Assembly: GCA_012800735.1 (NCBI GenBank)
Contig: JAAZIU010000022.1
Coordinates: forward strand, 62,001 to 126,000
Direction: 5' to 3'
Length of the DNA stretch: 64,000 bases
Origin: Clostridiales bacterium
GTDB taxonomy: Bacteria; Bacillota; Clostridia; Oscillospirales; CAG-272
Part shown: in pieces, positions 51,045-57,923 of the stretch
How the letters are laid out: each line of letters starts with the position of its first letter
Numbering within the stretch: position 1 is the first letter of the stretch
Position numbers and translations under genes: made by a program
The notes under the pieces: generated by a model
The model's input: only the letters and a program-made list of their open reading frames with translations
What the model was told of the DNA's origin: nothing
Databases searched by the model: none

Positions 51045-51073
51045 ATTATATCGTCTTTCCGGTTTTGTTTCAA
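51045..51073 (-). promoter_or_regulatory. LytTR operon promoter, copy 3 (distal)
   Basis: Same boxes, TTGAAA (51068-51073) and TATAAT (51045-51050), with the same 17-base spacer. Its transcript would have a leader of about 330 bases through the other two copies. Confidence 0.78.
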
Positions 51074-51169
51074 GCGTTTTTCGATAGGCGGTTGTTTTCG
51101 GGGGATAGTCGGCGCAAAATACCGGTTTTCTCAATTAATTCAATTAATTGGTTTTGCTTCGCAAAACTA

Positions 51170-51198
51170 TTGACATTTTTTTCTTCAAACTGTATAAT
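51170..51198 (+). promoter_or_regulatory. Promoter of YjbQ gene
   Basis: TTGACA (51170-51175) and TATAAT (51193-51198) are 17 bases apart. A small palindrome GTTTTGC-TTC-GCAAAAC (51151-51167) lies directly upstream of the -35 box. Confidence 0.85.
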
Positions 51199-51226
51199 AT
51201 ATAAAAAAGAGATAGGGAGAAACGCC

Positions 51227-51856
51227 ATGGAATTCAAAGTCGTTCAAAAGGAAATTAAACTTCAGTCCCGCGGGTGGATGCCGACTTTTCACTGCATCAC
51301 CCCGGACGTGCGAAAGATAGCCGAGGAGTCGGGGATAAAAAACGGCACCTGCGCCGTCGTGTCGCATCACACCACCTGTTCCGTCATGATTCAGGAAGCC
51401 AGCCACGATATAAACAGCTTCGACCTCGAGTATCTGCAGATGGACTTGCTTGAAATCATGCGCAAAATAGCCCCCGACTACACGGAAGAAGGGCAGTATC
51501 ACCATCCGGGACCGGTTCACCTGCAGTTCGGCCGCTATGTGAATGAGCCGGGAGATTTTACCTCGATGAACACCGACGGCCATCTCCGCTCCGTCTTCTT
51601 GGGCCGCTCCGAGACAATTACCGTCATTGACGGCAAGCTGGATTTAGGTGAGTTCGCGCATATCTTCTTCATCGACTGGGACCGCGTCCGCGCCCGCCCG
51701 CGCAAAGCGCTTGTGACGGTAATGGGCACCACCGAAGATATCGGCTCAAGGGAATACAACGGCGGCGAAGTGGTGAATACACTTCGGAAATATACCGACG
51801 AGGAAAAGGCGTATATGCCGGAGTTTGATTTGCAGCTTAAGGACAGGATGAAGTAA
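51227..51856 (+). CDS. YjbQ/UPF0047 family protein
   Basis: The 209-residue protein matches UPF0047. VVSHHTTCSVMIQE near residue 47 holds the paired His and the Cys typical of the family, and NTDGHLRSVFLG near 115 the later His motif. Related YjbQ proteins have weak thiamine-phosphate synthase activity, but the true role is unsettled. It is longer than the common 130-140 residue form, with an extra C-terminal segment from about residue 150. GGGAG precedes ATG 51227. It stands alone between its promoter and terminator. Confidence 0.88.
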   Translation: MEFKVVQKEIKLQSRGWMPTFHCITPDVRKIAEESGIKNGTCAVVSHHTTCSVMIQEASHDINSFDLEYLQMDLLEIMRKIAPDYTEEGQYHHPGPVHLQFGRYVNEPGDFTSMNTDGHLRSVFLGRSETITVIDGKLDLGEFAHIFFIDWDRVRARPRKALVTVMGTTEDIGSREYNGGEVVNTLRKYTDEEKAYMPEFDLQLKDRMK

Positions 51857-51906
51857 GGGACGCGGCGGGAATTGGAGATTGATTAGGAATTGAAGAAAAA
51901 AAGAAA

Positions 51907-51935
51907 GCCTCCCGCGGCGGGGGGCTTTTTTGGGT
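51907..51935 (+). terminator. Terminator of YjbQ gene
   Basis: GCCTCCCG and CGGGGGGC form a stem with a short loop, followed by TTTTTT. Confidence 0.85.
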
Positions 51936-51970
51936 GGGGGAGACAGGGAATAAAGAGTGTTAATCAAATG

Positions 51971-52996
51971 TTATATTTCCCGCTCTATTTTTTCTTGGAG
52001 ATATTTTAATTTATGCTCTAAATCATCAAATAGTGTTGATTCATTTATTTGCAGATAATCTAATTCTTTTAGAATATTCCGTTTTGATTCTTGGGGAATT
52101 TTAAGTTTGTAGTTTCTATAACCAATTTTAATGTCATTATATTCTTCATATTCATCATCTCCACTATTTGATTTGTTTAGTTTAAAGAAAGGAAATGGAG
52201 TAAATGAGTAAGATTTATCTTTATTACTGCCCCATTTTTCTACTTGCATATCAGGCAAATAAAAAGCTCCTTGCTGAGCAATTAATCTGGGATTGTTTCT
52301 TTTTGGTGTTACTGCTGTTCCCGGAATAAATAACTTATCAATTAGATTATTTATTTCATCTGATTTGTTTATTTCGTCTTCTATAGTGTTTTTAGAATTA
52401 CAAATTTCACTAGATATTATTTTGATACGATTTAAAATCTCTATAATAGTATTTTCGAAATAAAAAAAATCATAAGGTATCTTCTCAAAATAGGTTATAA
52501 CATTGTATGCACTCATTACAAAAGATGATGCATCAAAAATATATTCCATCATACTTTCTACATAATTACTATGTGGGAAATATGAATTTGCATTGTCAAA
52601 AATATATAGAGCCCCATCCTTGCTTTCCTTGTCATTCTTCCCATTATTTTCATTGCAAGCAAAGTATAGTGCCACCAGTGGGTTTTCTGTCAAGTCTAAC
52701 AGTCTTGTTTTCATTCCATAATGCTGCAATTTAACTAAAATCGAGAATTTATCTAAACCCTCAAATTCTTCCGGAAACATATTCATCGATTCTAAAATAA
52801 GAGATTCTTCTTTAATAAAAGTATTATCCCTGTATAAAGAAGGAATTAATGTCCATTTATAGTTTGACTGTCCTCTAAAATATCTTCTTATTTTTGATTC
52901 TGAATTTCGCGGGAATATTTTTCCTAATCTTTTTATAGATTCTATAACTTCTATAACATCACTAACAGAATTAATCTCACATTTAATGTTATCCAT
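51971..52996 (-). CDS. FRG-domain protein (AT-rich, likely acquired)
   Basis: The 341-residue protein contains an FRG domain, named for the motif seen here as YFRGQSNYKWTLIPSLYR (about residues 39-56). LVKLQHYGMKTRLLDLTENPLVALYFAC follows in two halves near 86-113, with the usual His, Arg and Asp. GTAVTPKRNNPRLIAQQGAF near 225 is another family block. FRG proteins often occur among phage-defence and mobile genes; biochemical function is unclear. The gene is much more AT-rich than neighbours (hand count: 15 and 12 G/C in two 60-base stretches, against 37 just past tRNA-Leu). ATG 52996 with AGGTGG is preferred to a GTG nine bases upstream. Confidence 0.83.
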   Translation of the reverse strand: MDNIKCEINSVSDVIEVIESIKRLGKIFPRNSESKIRRYFRGQSNYKWTLIPSLYRDNTFIKEESLILESMNMFPEEFEGLDKFSILVKLQHYGMKTRLLDLTENPLVALYFACNENNGKNDKESKDGALYIFDNANSYFPHSNYVESMMEYIFDASSFVMSAYNVITYFEKIPYDFFYFENTIIEILNRIKIISSEICNSKNTIEDEINKSDEINNLIDKLFIPGTAVTPKRNNPRLIAQQGAFYLPDMQVEKWGSNKDKSYSFTPFPFFKLNKSNSGDDEYEEYNDIKIGYRNYKLKIPQESKRNILKELDYLQINESTLFDDLEHKLKYLQEKIEREI

Positions 52997-53087
52997 ATCT
53001 ACCACCTATCCCAAACATTCACCTTTTAAAATACAGCGACTAAATTCTGGCTGCTATTCCGAGCAACCCCCACCCGCCAAAAACCCA

Positions 53088-53127
53088 AGAAAACAGTTGT
53101 CACCCGTTTCCTCGACAACTGTTTTCT
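53088..53127 (-). terminator. Terminator of tRNA-Leu
   Basis: AGAAAACAGTTGTC and GACAACTGTTTTCT form a perfect 14-base stem with a 12-base loop, starting four bases after the tRNA 3' end; a moderate T run follows on the minus strand. Confidence 0.78.
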
Positions 53128-53131
53128 CATC

Positions 53132-53215
53132 TGGTGCGGGCAACAGGGATCGAACCTGCATATCTTCGATACAAGATCCTAAATCTTGCGCGTCTGCCAA
53201 TTCCGCCATGCCCGC
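53132..53215 (-). tRNA. tRNA-Leu (anticodon UAG)
   Basis: The 84-base gene folds as a class II tRNA. Acceptor arms are GCGGGCA and TGCCCGC with A as discriminator and an encoded CCA. The D arm contains GGCAGACGC, the anticodon stem CAAGA/TCTTG encloses TTTAGGA with anticodon UAG, a long variable arm follows, and the T arm reads GGTTCGATCC. It reads CUA and other CUN leucine codons. Confidence 0.96.
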
Positions 53216-53223
53216 GTGCGATA

Positions 53224-53252
53224 ATTATATCACAAAACGCGGGCGGTGTCAA
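53224..53252 (-). promoter_or_regulatory. Promoter of tRNA-Leu
   Basis: On the minus strand TTGACA (53247-53252) and TATAAT (53224-53229) are 17 bases apart, a few bases after the GH43 stop codon. Confidence 0.85.
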
Positions 53253-53263
53253 GAATTATCGAC

Positions 53264-54235
53264 TTAAACCCAGCCCTTGTCGGAGAAATCGTGTTCGCGC
53301 AGGCGGGCGTATTCTTCGTCGGTTATCTGGATGACCGTGCCGTGCTTGTAGCCGTAGGGAAAGCTGAACCGGCCGGGTTTTGCCGGCTCAAATACGCCGG
53401 TTTCGATGTCGCCGACAAACGCCCGATACCCCTGCGCCGGGCCGGGGCGGCCGTAGTAGTCAAGGAAGAGGACGAATTCGCCGTCGGACGCGCCATTCGG
53501 GAAAAATCCGGTCGGCCCTTCGTAGAGGTTGTATTCGATCTTCTCCATCGACAAGTCAAAGGCGGGTATCGGCTCGAAAGATCCCGTCGGGGAATCGCCG
53601 CGCAGCAGCCGCGGGCGGGACGGCCTGCCGGCATCGGCGGATTTTAAGAAGAGGTAATATCCGCCTTTATACTCAAACATCGCCGAGTCGATTATGTCGC
53701 AGGAGGGGTCCCGGTAAAGCGGTTTCGGGTCGGAAAAACTTACAAAATCGCTCGTCGTGACGTAATATATCGCCTTGCTGCCCCAGCCGTTGTCGACGTT
53801 CGACGCCGAGAAATGCACTATGTATCCGCCATCCGGCAGCCGGTTTATATCCGGCGCCCAGACGCAGCCGAAGCCCTCCGGCGCTACTTCGACGAGGGTC
53901 TGCTTCGAGAAATTTACAAGGTCGGGGGTCGTCCATTTGGAAAGGCAGCGGGAGCCGCGGCGGGAAAGGGTCTGCCAGAGATTTTCGCCGCCCCTGTCTC
54001 CGCGTATGTGGTAGGAAAGGCTGAGGTCGGTCGAGAGGATGACAAATCCGTCGTCCGTCCGGATTCCGGCGTGGTCGCGGGTGCCGAGGCGTCCCCTATA
54101 GCTCCAGAGCAGCGGCGCGCCGCCGTTGAGGCTCTCCCAGCGAAAGCCGTCGGGGGAGACGCCGAAATAGACCTGTTCGCCGTCCGGCGTCGATTTTTCG
54201 CGAAAATGAAGAAATAGATACGGCATTGTTTTCAC
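53264..54235 (-). CDS. GH43-like glycosidase
   Basis: The 323-residue protein fits the five-bladed propeller of GH43. LGTRDHAGIRTDDGF stands in the place of the usual VRDPFI block with the catalytic Asp. WAPDINRLPDGGYIVHFSAS and DIIDSAMFEYKGGYYLFLK are the mid-propeller signatures, the second with a likely pKa-modulating Asp. NLYEGPTGFF supplies the probable acid Glu. GH43 enzymes remove arabinose or xylose units from plant glycans. No signal peptide is seen. It follows a solute-binding lipoprotein gene by 45 bases. Exact subfamily is not determinable. Confidence 0.8.
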   Translation of the reverse strand: MKTMPYLFLHFREKSTPDGEQVYFGVSPDGFRWESLNGGAPLLWSYRGRLGTRDHAGIRTDDGFVILSTDLSLSYHIRGDRGGENLWQTLSRRGSRCLSKWTTPDLVNFSKQTLVEVAPEGFGCVWAPDINRLPDGGYIVHFSASNVDNGWGSKAIYYVTTSDFVSFSDPKPLYRDPSCDIIDSAMFEYKGGYYLFLKSADAGRPSRPRLLRGDSPTGSFEPIPAFDLSMEKIEYNLYEGPTGFFPNGASDGEFVLFLDYYGRPGPAQGYRAFVGDIETGVFEPAKPGRFSFPYGYKHGTVIQITDEEYARLREHDFSDKGWV

Positions 54236-54280
54236 CTGTCCTTTTTATTTCGGGTGAGATTTTTGTTTTAGGGAGAACGG

Positions 54281-55786
54281 TCAATTTGCATAGAATTCGT
54301 TTATCTTGTCGATCTGTTTCTGAATTTTGGAGGTGTTTTTCTCGATATAAGAGGTCAGGTCGATGTTGGTCGTCCGCTTCTGCCACATCTCCTCGTGCGC
54401 CATCTGGAAGCCGAAACCGGTATAGAGATAGGCTGCGGAGAGGAGCCGGTTGCGGTAGATTATATCGAGCATCTCCGAGGAATCCTTGTCGTTCGCGTAG
54501 CGTATCTTTAAAGCGATATCCTTATAAGCGGGCTGAACGGTGCGGTAGCCTTCCGCCGACATCGCCTCAATCACAACGCCCAGCCGCTCAAGCGCCTCCG
54601 GGGAGTTGTCATATGCGGAGGTGAGCGGGATGCAGATCGGGTTGTCGACGCAGCCGGAGACATAGTCGCCCTGGATTTCGTCAAGCATCGGCATCGGAAC
54701 GATTCCGTAAGGCACTTCTGTCTTCTGAGAAGCGAAGACGAGCCGGCCGACCGAGTTTAAAGCAAAGAGGGCGTTTCCGTTGGCGAACATGGTAAGCGAG
54801 GAATCCGGCTCGAAATATCCGGCGTGGTTTTTGTTGTAATAAACCCCTTGAGAGCCGCCGAAGAACCAGTCGCAGGATTTCTGAACGGCGTCATATAAGC
54901 GGTCGTCGATATTGATTACATATTCGGCGCCGTCCTTTGAGTGGGTGAAGGTCTCGATATTGAAGCTTTCGAGGAAGCAGTAGCAGGAGCCGGTCAGCGC
55001 AAATCCGTAGCGGTCGTTTAAAGTCCGCTCGCTGTCGCCGTCAAGGTCTTCGTAAACGTCCTTTGTCATCGCGACGAGGTCGTCGAGGAACCACAGCCTC
55101 GCCCGGACCTTGTCGAAAGGCTTTTCGATGCCGAGGCTTTCCATTAATCCTAAATTCGCAAACAGCACGCGGGTGCTGTAAAGGCCGTAATAGGACATAT
55201 CGTTTGCGATGAAATAGAGCTTGTTGTTCAGCGTCAGCGAGTCGGTCGTGTGATGCGGCCACCAGGGCTGCTCAAAGTCGATGAAAGGCAGGCTGTGAAC
55301 GTTGAGGAAAATCCCCTGCAGCGCGGCCGTCGCGGAGGTGCAGTCGTGCATCGTGATGACGTCGGCGATATAGTCGCCGGCAAAAACCGAGCTTTTCACC
55401 GCCGTCGCGATGCCGTTCATGTTGTCGCCTTCGATTTTCGCCCAGTCGAGGGATATATTGAAGCGCTCGGAAACGGCGAGGTTGGCTTTGTATACGGCGT
55501 CGTTTACCGTCTCGCCGTTCATCTCTTCGGCGTAGATATAGCGTATCCAGTCGGGGTCTTTCGTCGTCGCGCCGATTTTGAAATTGTAGCCGCCGAAATC
55601 CCGATCCGGCAGGTTGTCGGGGACAAAGGTCTCCGCCGCCGTCGTTTCGGCGGTCTCCGCCGCGTTCATATCGGGAGCCGTTGTGTCGGCGGAAGGAGCG
55701 TCGCCCGAACTTCCGCAGGCAAAGAGAGACGCCGCGATAAATGCGGCAAGGAGCGCTGATGACAGTCTTATTAGCTTGTGTTTCAT
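54281..55786 (-). CDS. Solute-binding lipoprotein leading the GH43 operon
   Basis: The 501-residue lipoprotein has lipobox SLFAC and a Thr/Ala/Asp linker. The binding domain starts NLPDRDFGGYNFKIGATT, with VNDAVYKANLAVSERF as in the other copies. The calcium-loop candidate is DLDGDSERTLND before RYGFALT. Its partner gene is a cytoplasmic GH43-like enzyme, so an arabinose- or xylose-containing oligosaccharide is a reasonable ligand guess. No permease or ATPase gene accompanies it. Confidence 0.88.
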   Translation of the reverse strand: MKHKLIRLSSALLAAFIAASLFACGSSGDAPSADTTAPDMNAAETAETTAAETFVPDNLPDRDFGGYNFKIGATTKDPDWIRYIYAEEMNGETVNDAVYKANLAVSERFNISLDWAKIEGDNMNGIATAVKSSVFAGDYIADVITMHDCTSATAALQGIFLNVHSLPFIDFEQPWWPHHTTDSLTLNNKLYFIANDMSYYGLYSTRVLFANLGLMESLGIEKPFDKVRARLWFLDDLVAMTKDVYEDLDGDSERTLNDRYGFALTGSCYCFLESFNIETFTHSKDGAEYVINIDDRLYDAVQKSCDWFFGGSQGVYYNKNHAGYFEPDSSLTMFANGNALFALNSVGRLVFASQKTEVPYGIVPMPMLDEIQGDYVSGCVDNPICIPLTSAYDNSPEALERLGVVIEAMSAEGYRTVQPAYKDIALKIRYANDKDSSEMLDIIYRNRLLSAAYLYTGFGFQMAHEEMWQKRTTNIDLTSYIEKNTSKIQKQIDKINEFYAN

Positions 55787-55833
55787 AACTTTTTACCTTT
55801 TTTAATGATTTATGTCAAAGATTTACAAAAAAC

Positions 55834-55862
55834 ATTATACCTCACAAAAGCGCCTTTGTCAA
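55834..55862 (-). promoter_or_regulatory. Promoter of solute-binding/GH43 operon
   Basis: On the minus strand TTGACA (55857-55862) and TATAAT (55834-55839) are 17 bases apart. Confidence 0.85.
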
Positions 55863-56010
55863 TATATTCAACCGTAACCCCTGAATTAAAAAACAGCTTG
55901 TTTTTATGCAATATTATTAATATCGGGTTCAACATTTTCCCGCCCGCTCGGTGTATAATATCGGCGGGAAGAGAAATAAACGGATGATGAATCGCGAAAG
56001 GAAAAATATA

Positions 56011-57288
56011 ATGTACCACACCGCAAAACCGACGGAAAAATTACTTGAGTGGCAGGATATGGAGCTGGGAGTGCTGATTCACTACCTCATCGACATCTAC
56101 AAGCCCGACTGCCATCCGAAACACAGCGTAATCGCGGAGGAGATACCTCCGTCGTCGATAAATCCCTCCCGCCTCGACCCGGAACAGTGGGTTGTCTGTG
56201 CGAAGGAAGCCGGCGCGAAATATGCGATTTTAGTCGCAAAGCACTGCACCGGATTTGCCCTCTGGCCTACGGCGGAGAATGAATTTTCCTGCAAATATAT
56301 GCCCTGGAAGGACGGCAAGGGCGACGTCGTCGGCGAATTCATCGCCGCCTGCAAAAAACACGGCCTTGCCCCCGGGCTTTATTACAGCACCGGCTGCAAC
56401 GGCTTTTACGGCATAAACGACGGAGAGCGGCAGGACTATAAAAGCGAAAAATATCAGGCGTATGTCGGCGTCGTCGAGCGGCAGCTCACCGAGCTGTGGT
56501 CAAATTACGGTGAGCTGTTTGAGATATGGTTCGACGGCGGCACGATTCCGGAGGAATTAGGCGGTCCCGCGATACCGGCGCTGCTCAAGAAATATCAGCC
56601 GCAGGCGGTCTGCTTTCAGGGGCCGGAGGAGTGGGAGAACAACACCCGCTGGGTCGGCAACGAAGACGGCGACGTCCCCTTCGACTGCTGGGCGGCGACG
56701 GGACCCGGCGGCAACAGCTTCGACGGCACCGAAAAGAACGAAAAGACAGGCGTCGGCAACCCGAACGGCATCTTCTACCGTCCGGCGGAAACAGATATGC
56801 CGAACCGCAAAAACAGCGCTTTCGGCGGCGGCTGGGGCTGGCAGCCGGGGGAGGCGCATCTGGCGTTTACCCCCGAATACCTGCTTGACCGCTATATTAA
56901 ATCGGTCGGCCGCAACACAAACCTGCTGCTCGGCATGGCGATATCAAAAGAAGGCGATTTTGAAGACGAGGAGCAGTTCAGGGAGTTCGGCCGCCTGTTA
57001 AAACAGACTTTCGGAAAGCCGCTTTATCTCTGCGAAAATCCGGAGCTGCGGGACGGTAAAATCTACATTCCGGCAGTCGCCGGCGGGAAGTATCTGGTAT
57101 TGCGCGAAGATATCCGCGAGGGACAGCGGATTCGCGGTTACAGCCTTACGCAAGGCGATAAAACCGTCTTTTCGGCGAAAAGCCTCGGCAATAAGCGGAT
57201 TATTCCGATTGACCGGGAGGGCGGGGCGACGCTTGCGATAACCGAAAGCGACGGCAGACCTGCGCTTCGGGAGATAGCGGTTTACTGA
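56011..57288 (+). CDS. GH29 alpha-L-fucosidase-like enzyme
   Basis: The 425-residue protein matches GH29. MELGVLIHYL is the N-terminal barrel strand, AKYAILVAKHCTGFALWPT the substrate His region, and LFEIWFDGGTIPEE near residue 175 holds the nucleophile Asp. GRNTNLLLGMA is the usual later motif. A short beta domain follows. GH29 removes alpha-L-fucose with retention. No signal peptide is present, so it acts inside the cell. The ATG at 56011 after AAAGGA is used. A TATAAT lies at about 55967 but without a good -35 box. Confidence 0.88.
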   Translation: MYHTAKPTEKLLEWQDMELGVLIHYLIDIYKPDCHPKHSVIAEEIPPSSINPSRLDPEQWVVCAKEAGAKYAILVAKHCTGFALWPTAENEFSCKYMPWKDGKGDVVGEFIAACKKHGLAPGLYYSTGCNGFYGINDGERQDYKSEKYQAYVGVVERQLTELWSNYGELFEIWFDGGTIPEELGGPAIPALLKKYQPQAVCFQGPEEWENNTRWVGNEDGDVPFDCWAATGPGGNSFDGTEKNEKTGVGNPNGIFYRPAETDMPNRKNSAFGGGWGWQPGEAHLAFTPEYLLDRYIKSVGRNTNLLLGMAISKEGDFEDEEQFREFGRLLKQTFGKPLYLCENPELRDGKIYIPAVAGGKYLVLREDIREGQRIRGYSLTQGDKTVFSAKSLGNKRIIPIDREGGATLAITESDGRPALREIAVY

Positions 57289-57361
57289 TTAGTTATACCA
57301 TGCCTTGAAAAAGACGCCCGATGTGTTTTATTTCGGCTAATCTGCATAAATATACAATAAC

Positions 57362-57838
57362 ATGGATGTTTCTTACATAATCGGCAATCAGAAATTCAAT
57401 TACCGTGTCTGCGCGATAATGATTGACAACGGCAGGGTTCTTGCAATGCGCGACGAGCGCTCGCCTTATTATTATCTTCCCGGCGGGCGGGTGATGATGG
57501 GGGAAACCGCCGAACGCGCGGTCATTCGGGAAGTCAGGGAAGAACTCGGCGCAGCTCCCGAAATCGTCCGTCCGCTCTGGCTGAATCAGGCGTTTTTCAG
57601 CGAAGACGTCGATAAGCTCAGCTACCACGAATTGTGCGTATATTTTCTTATCGACATATCGCACACCGGCATTATCGAAAAAGGCGGCAGTTTTTCCCTT
57701 TCCGAGGGCGGGCGAACCAACCGCTTTGAATGGCTGCCGTTCGAGCGGCTGGAAGACGAATATTTCTACCCGATATTCCTAAAAAAAGCGATTTTCGACC
57801 TGCCGGAGGAGTTTACGCTTATAACCGAATACGAATAA
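57362..57838 (+). CDS. Nudix hydrolase
   Basis: The 158-residue protein has a full Nudix box GGRVMMGETAERAV followed by IREVREELG. YYLPGGRV is typical of ADP-ribose or nucleotide-sugar cleaving members. No strong ribosome site is visible before ATG 57362. It lies 73 bases after the fucosidase and 85 before a glycosidase gene on the same strand, so it may share their transcript. Substrate not known. Confidence 0.83.
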   Translation: MDVSYIIGNQKFNYRVCAIMIDNGRVLAMRDERSPYYYLPGGRVMMGETAERAVIREVREELGAAPEIVRPLWLNQAFFSEDVDKLSYHELCVYFLIDISHTGIIEKGGSFSLSEGGRTNRFEWLPFERLEDEYFYPIFLKKAIFDLPEEFTLITEYE

Positions 57839-57923
57839 GCCGTTTCCGCTTATCCGGCGAAGAATCGAGGCGCTTTGCGGCACAAGAGCTTTAAAAAAAA
57901 TATATAAAACGAAAGGATATGAC

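Larger units (their letters stand above)
50757..51095. repeat. Two and a half tandem copies of a 140-base promoter module
   Basis: Near-identical units start near 50757, 50895 and 51035, the last one partial and diverging after about 51095. The spacing of matching promoter boxes is 139 and 140 bases. Each unit contains a minus-strand promoter. Frames shift between copies, so the repeat is not a protein repeat although the minus strand stays open through it. Confidence 0.92.

Noticed and set aside
50733-51134. Open frame of 133 codons across the 140-base repeats, minus strand
   Set aside because: The same DNA unit is read in different frames in successive copies, and the promoters within it explain the conservation better than a protein.
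51930-53215. Attachment sites for an integrated element around the FRG gene
   Set aside because: No copy of the tRNA-Leu 3' end was found near 51.9 kb and there is no integrase gene.
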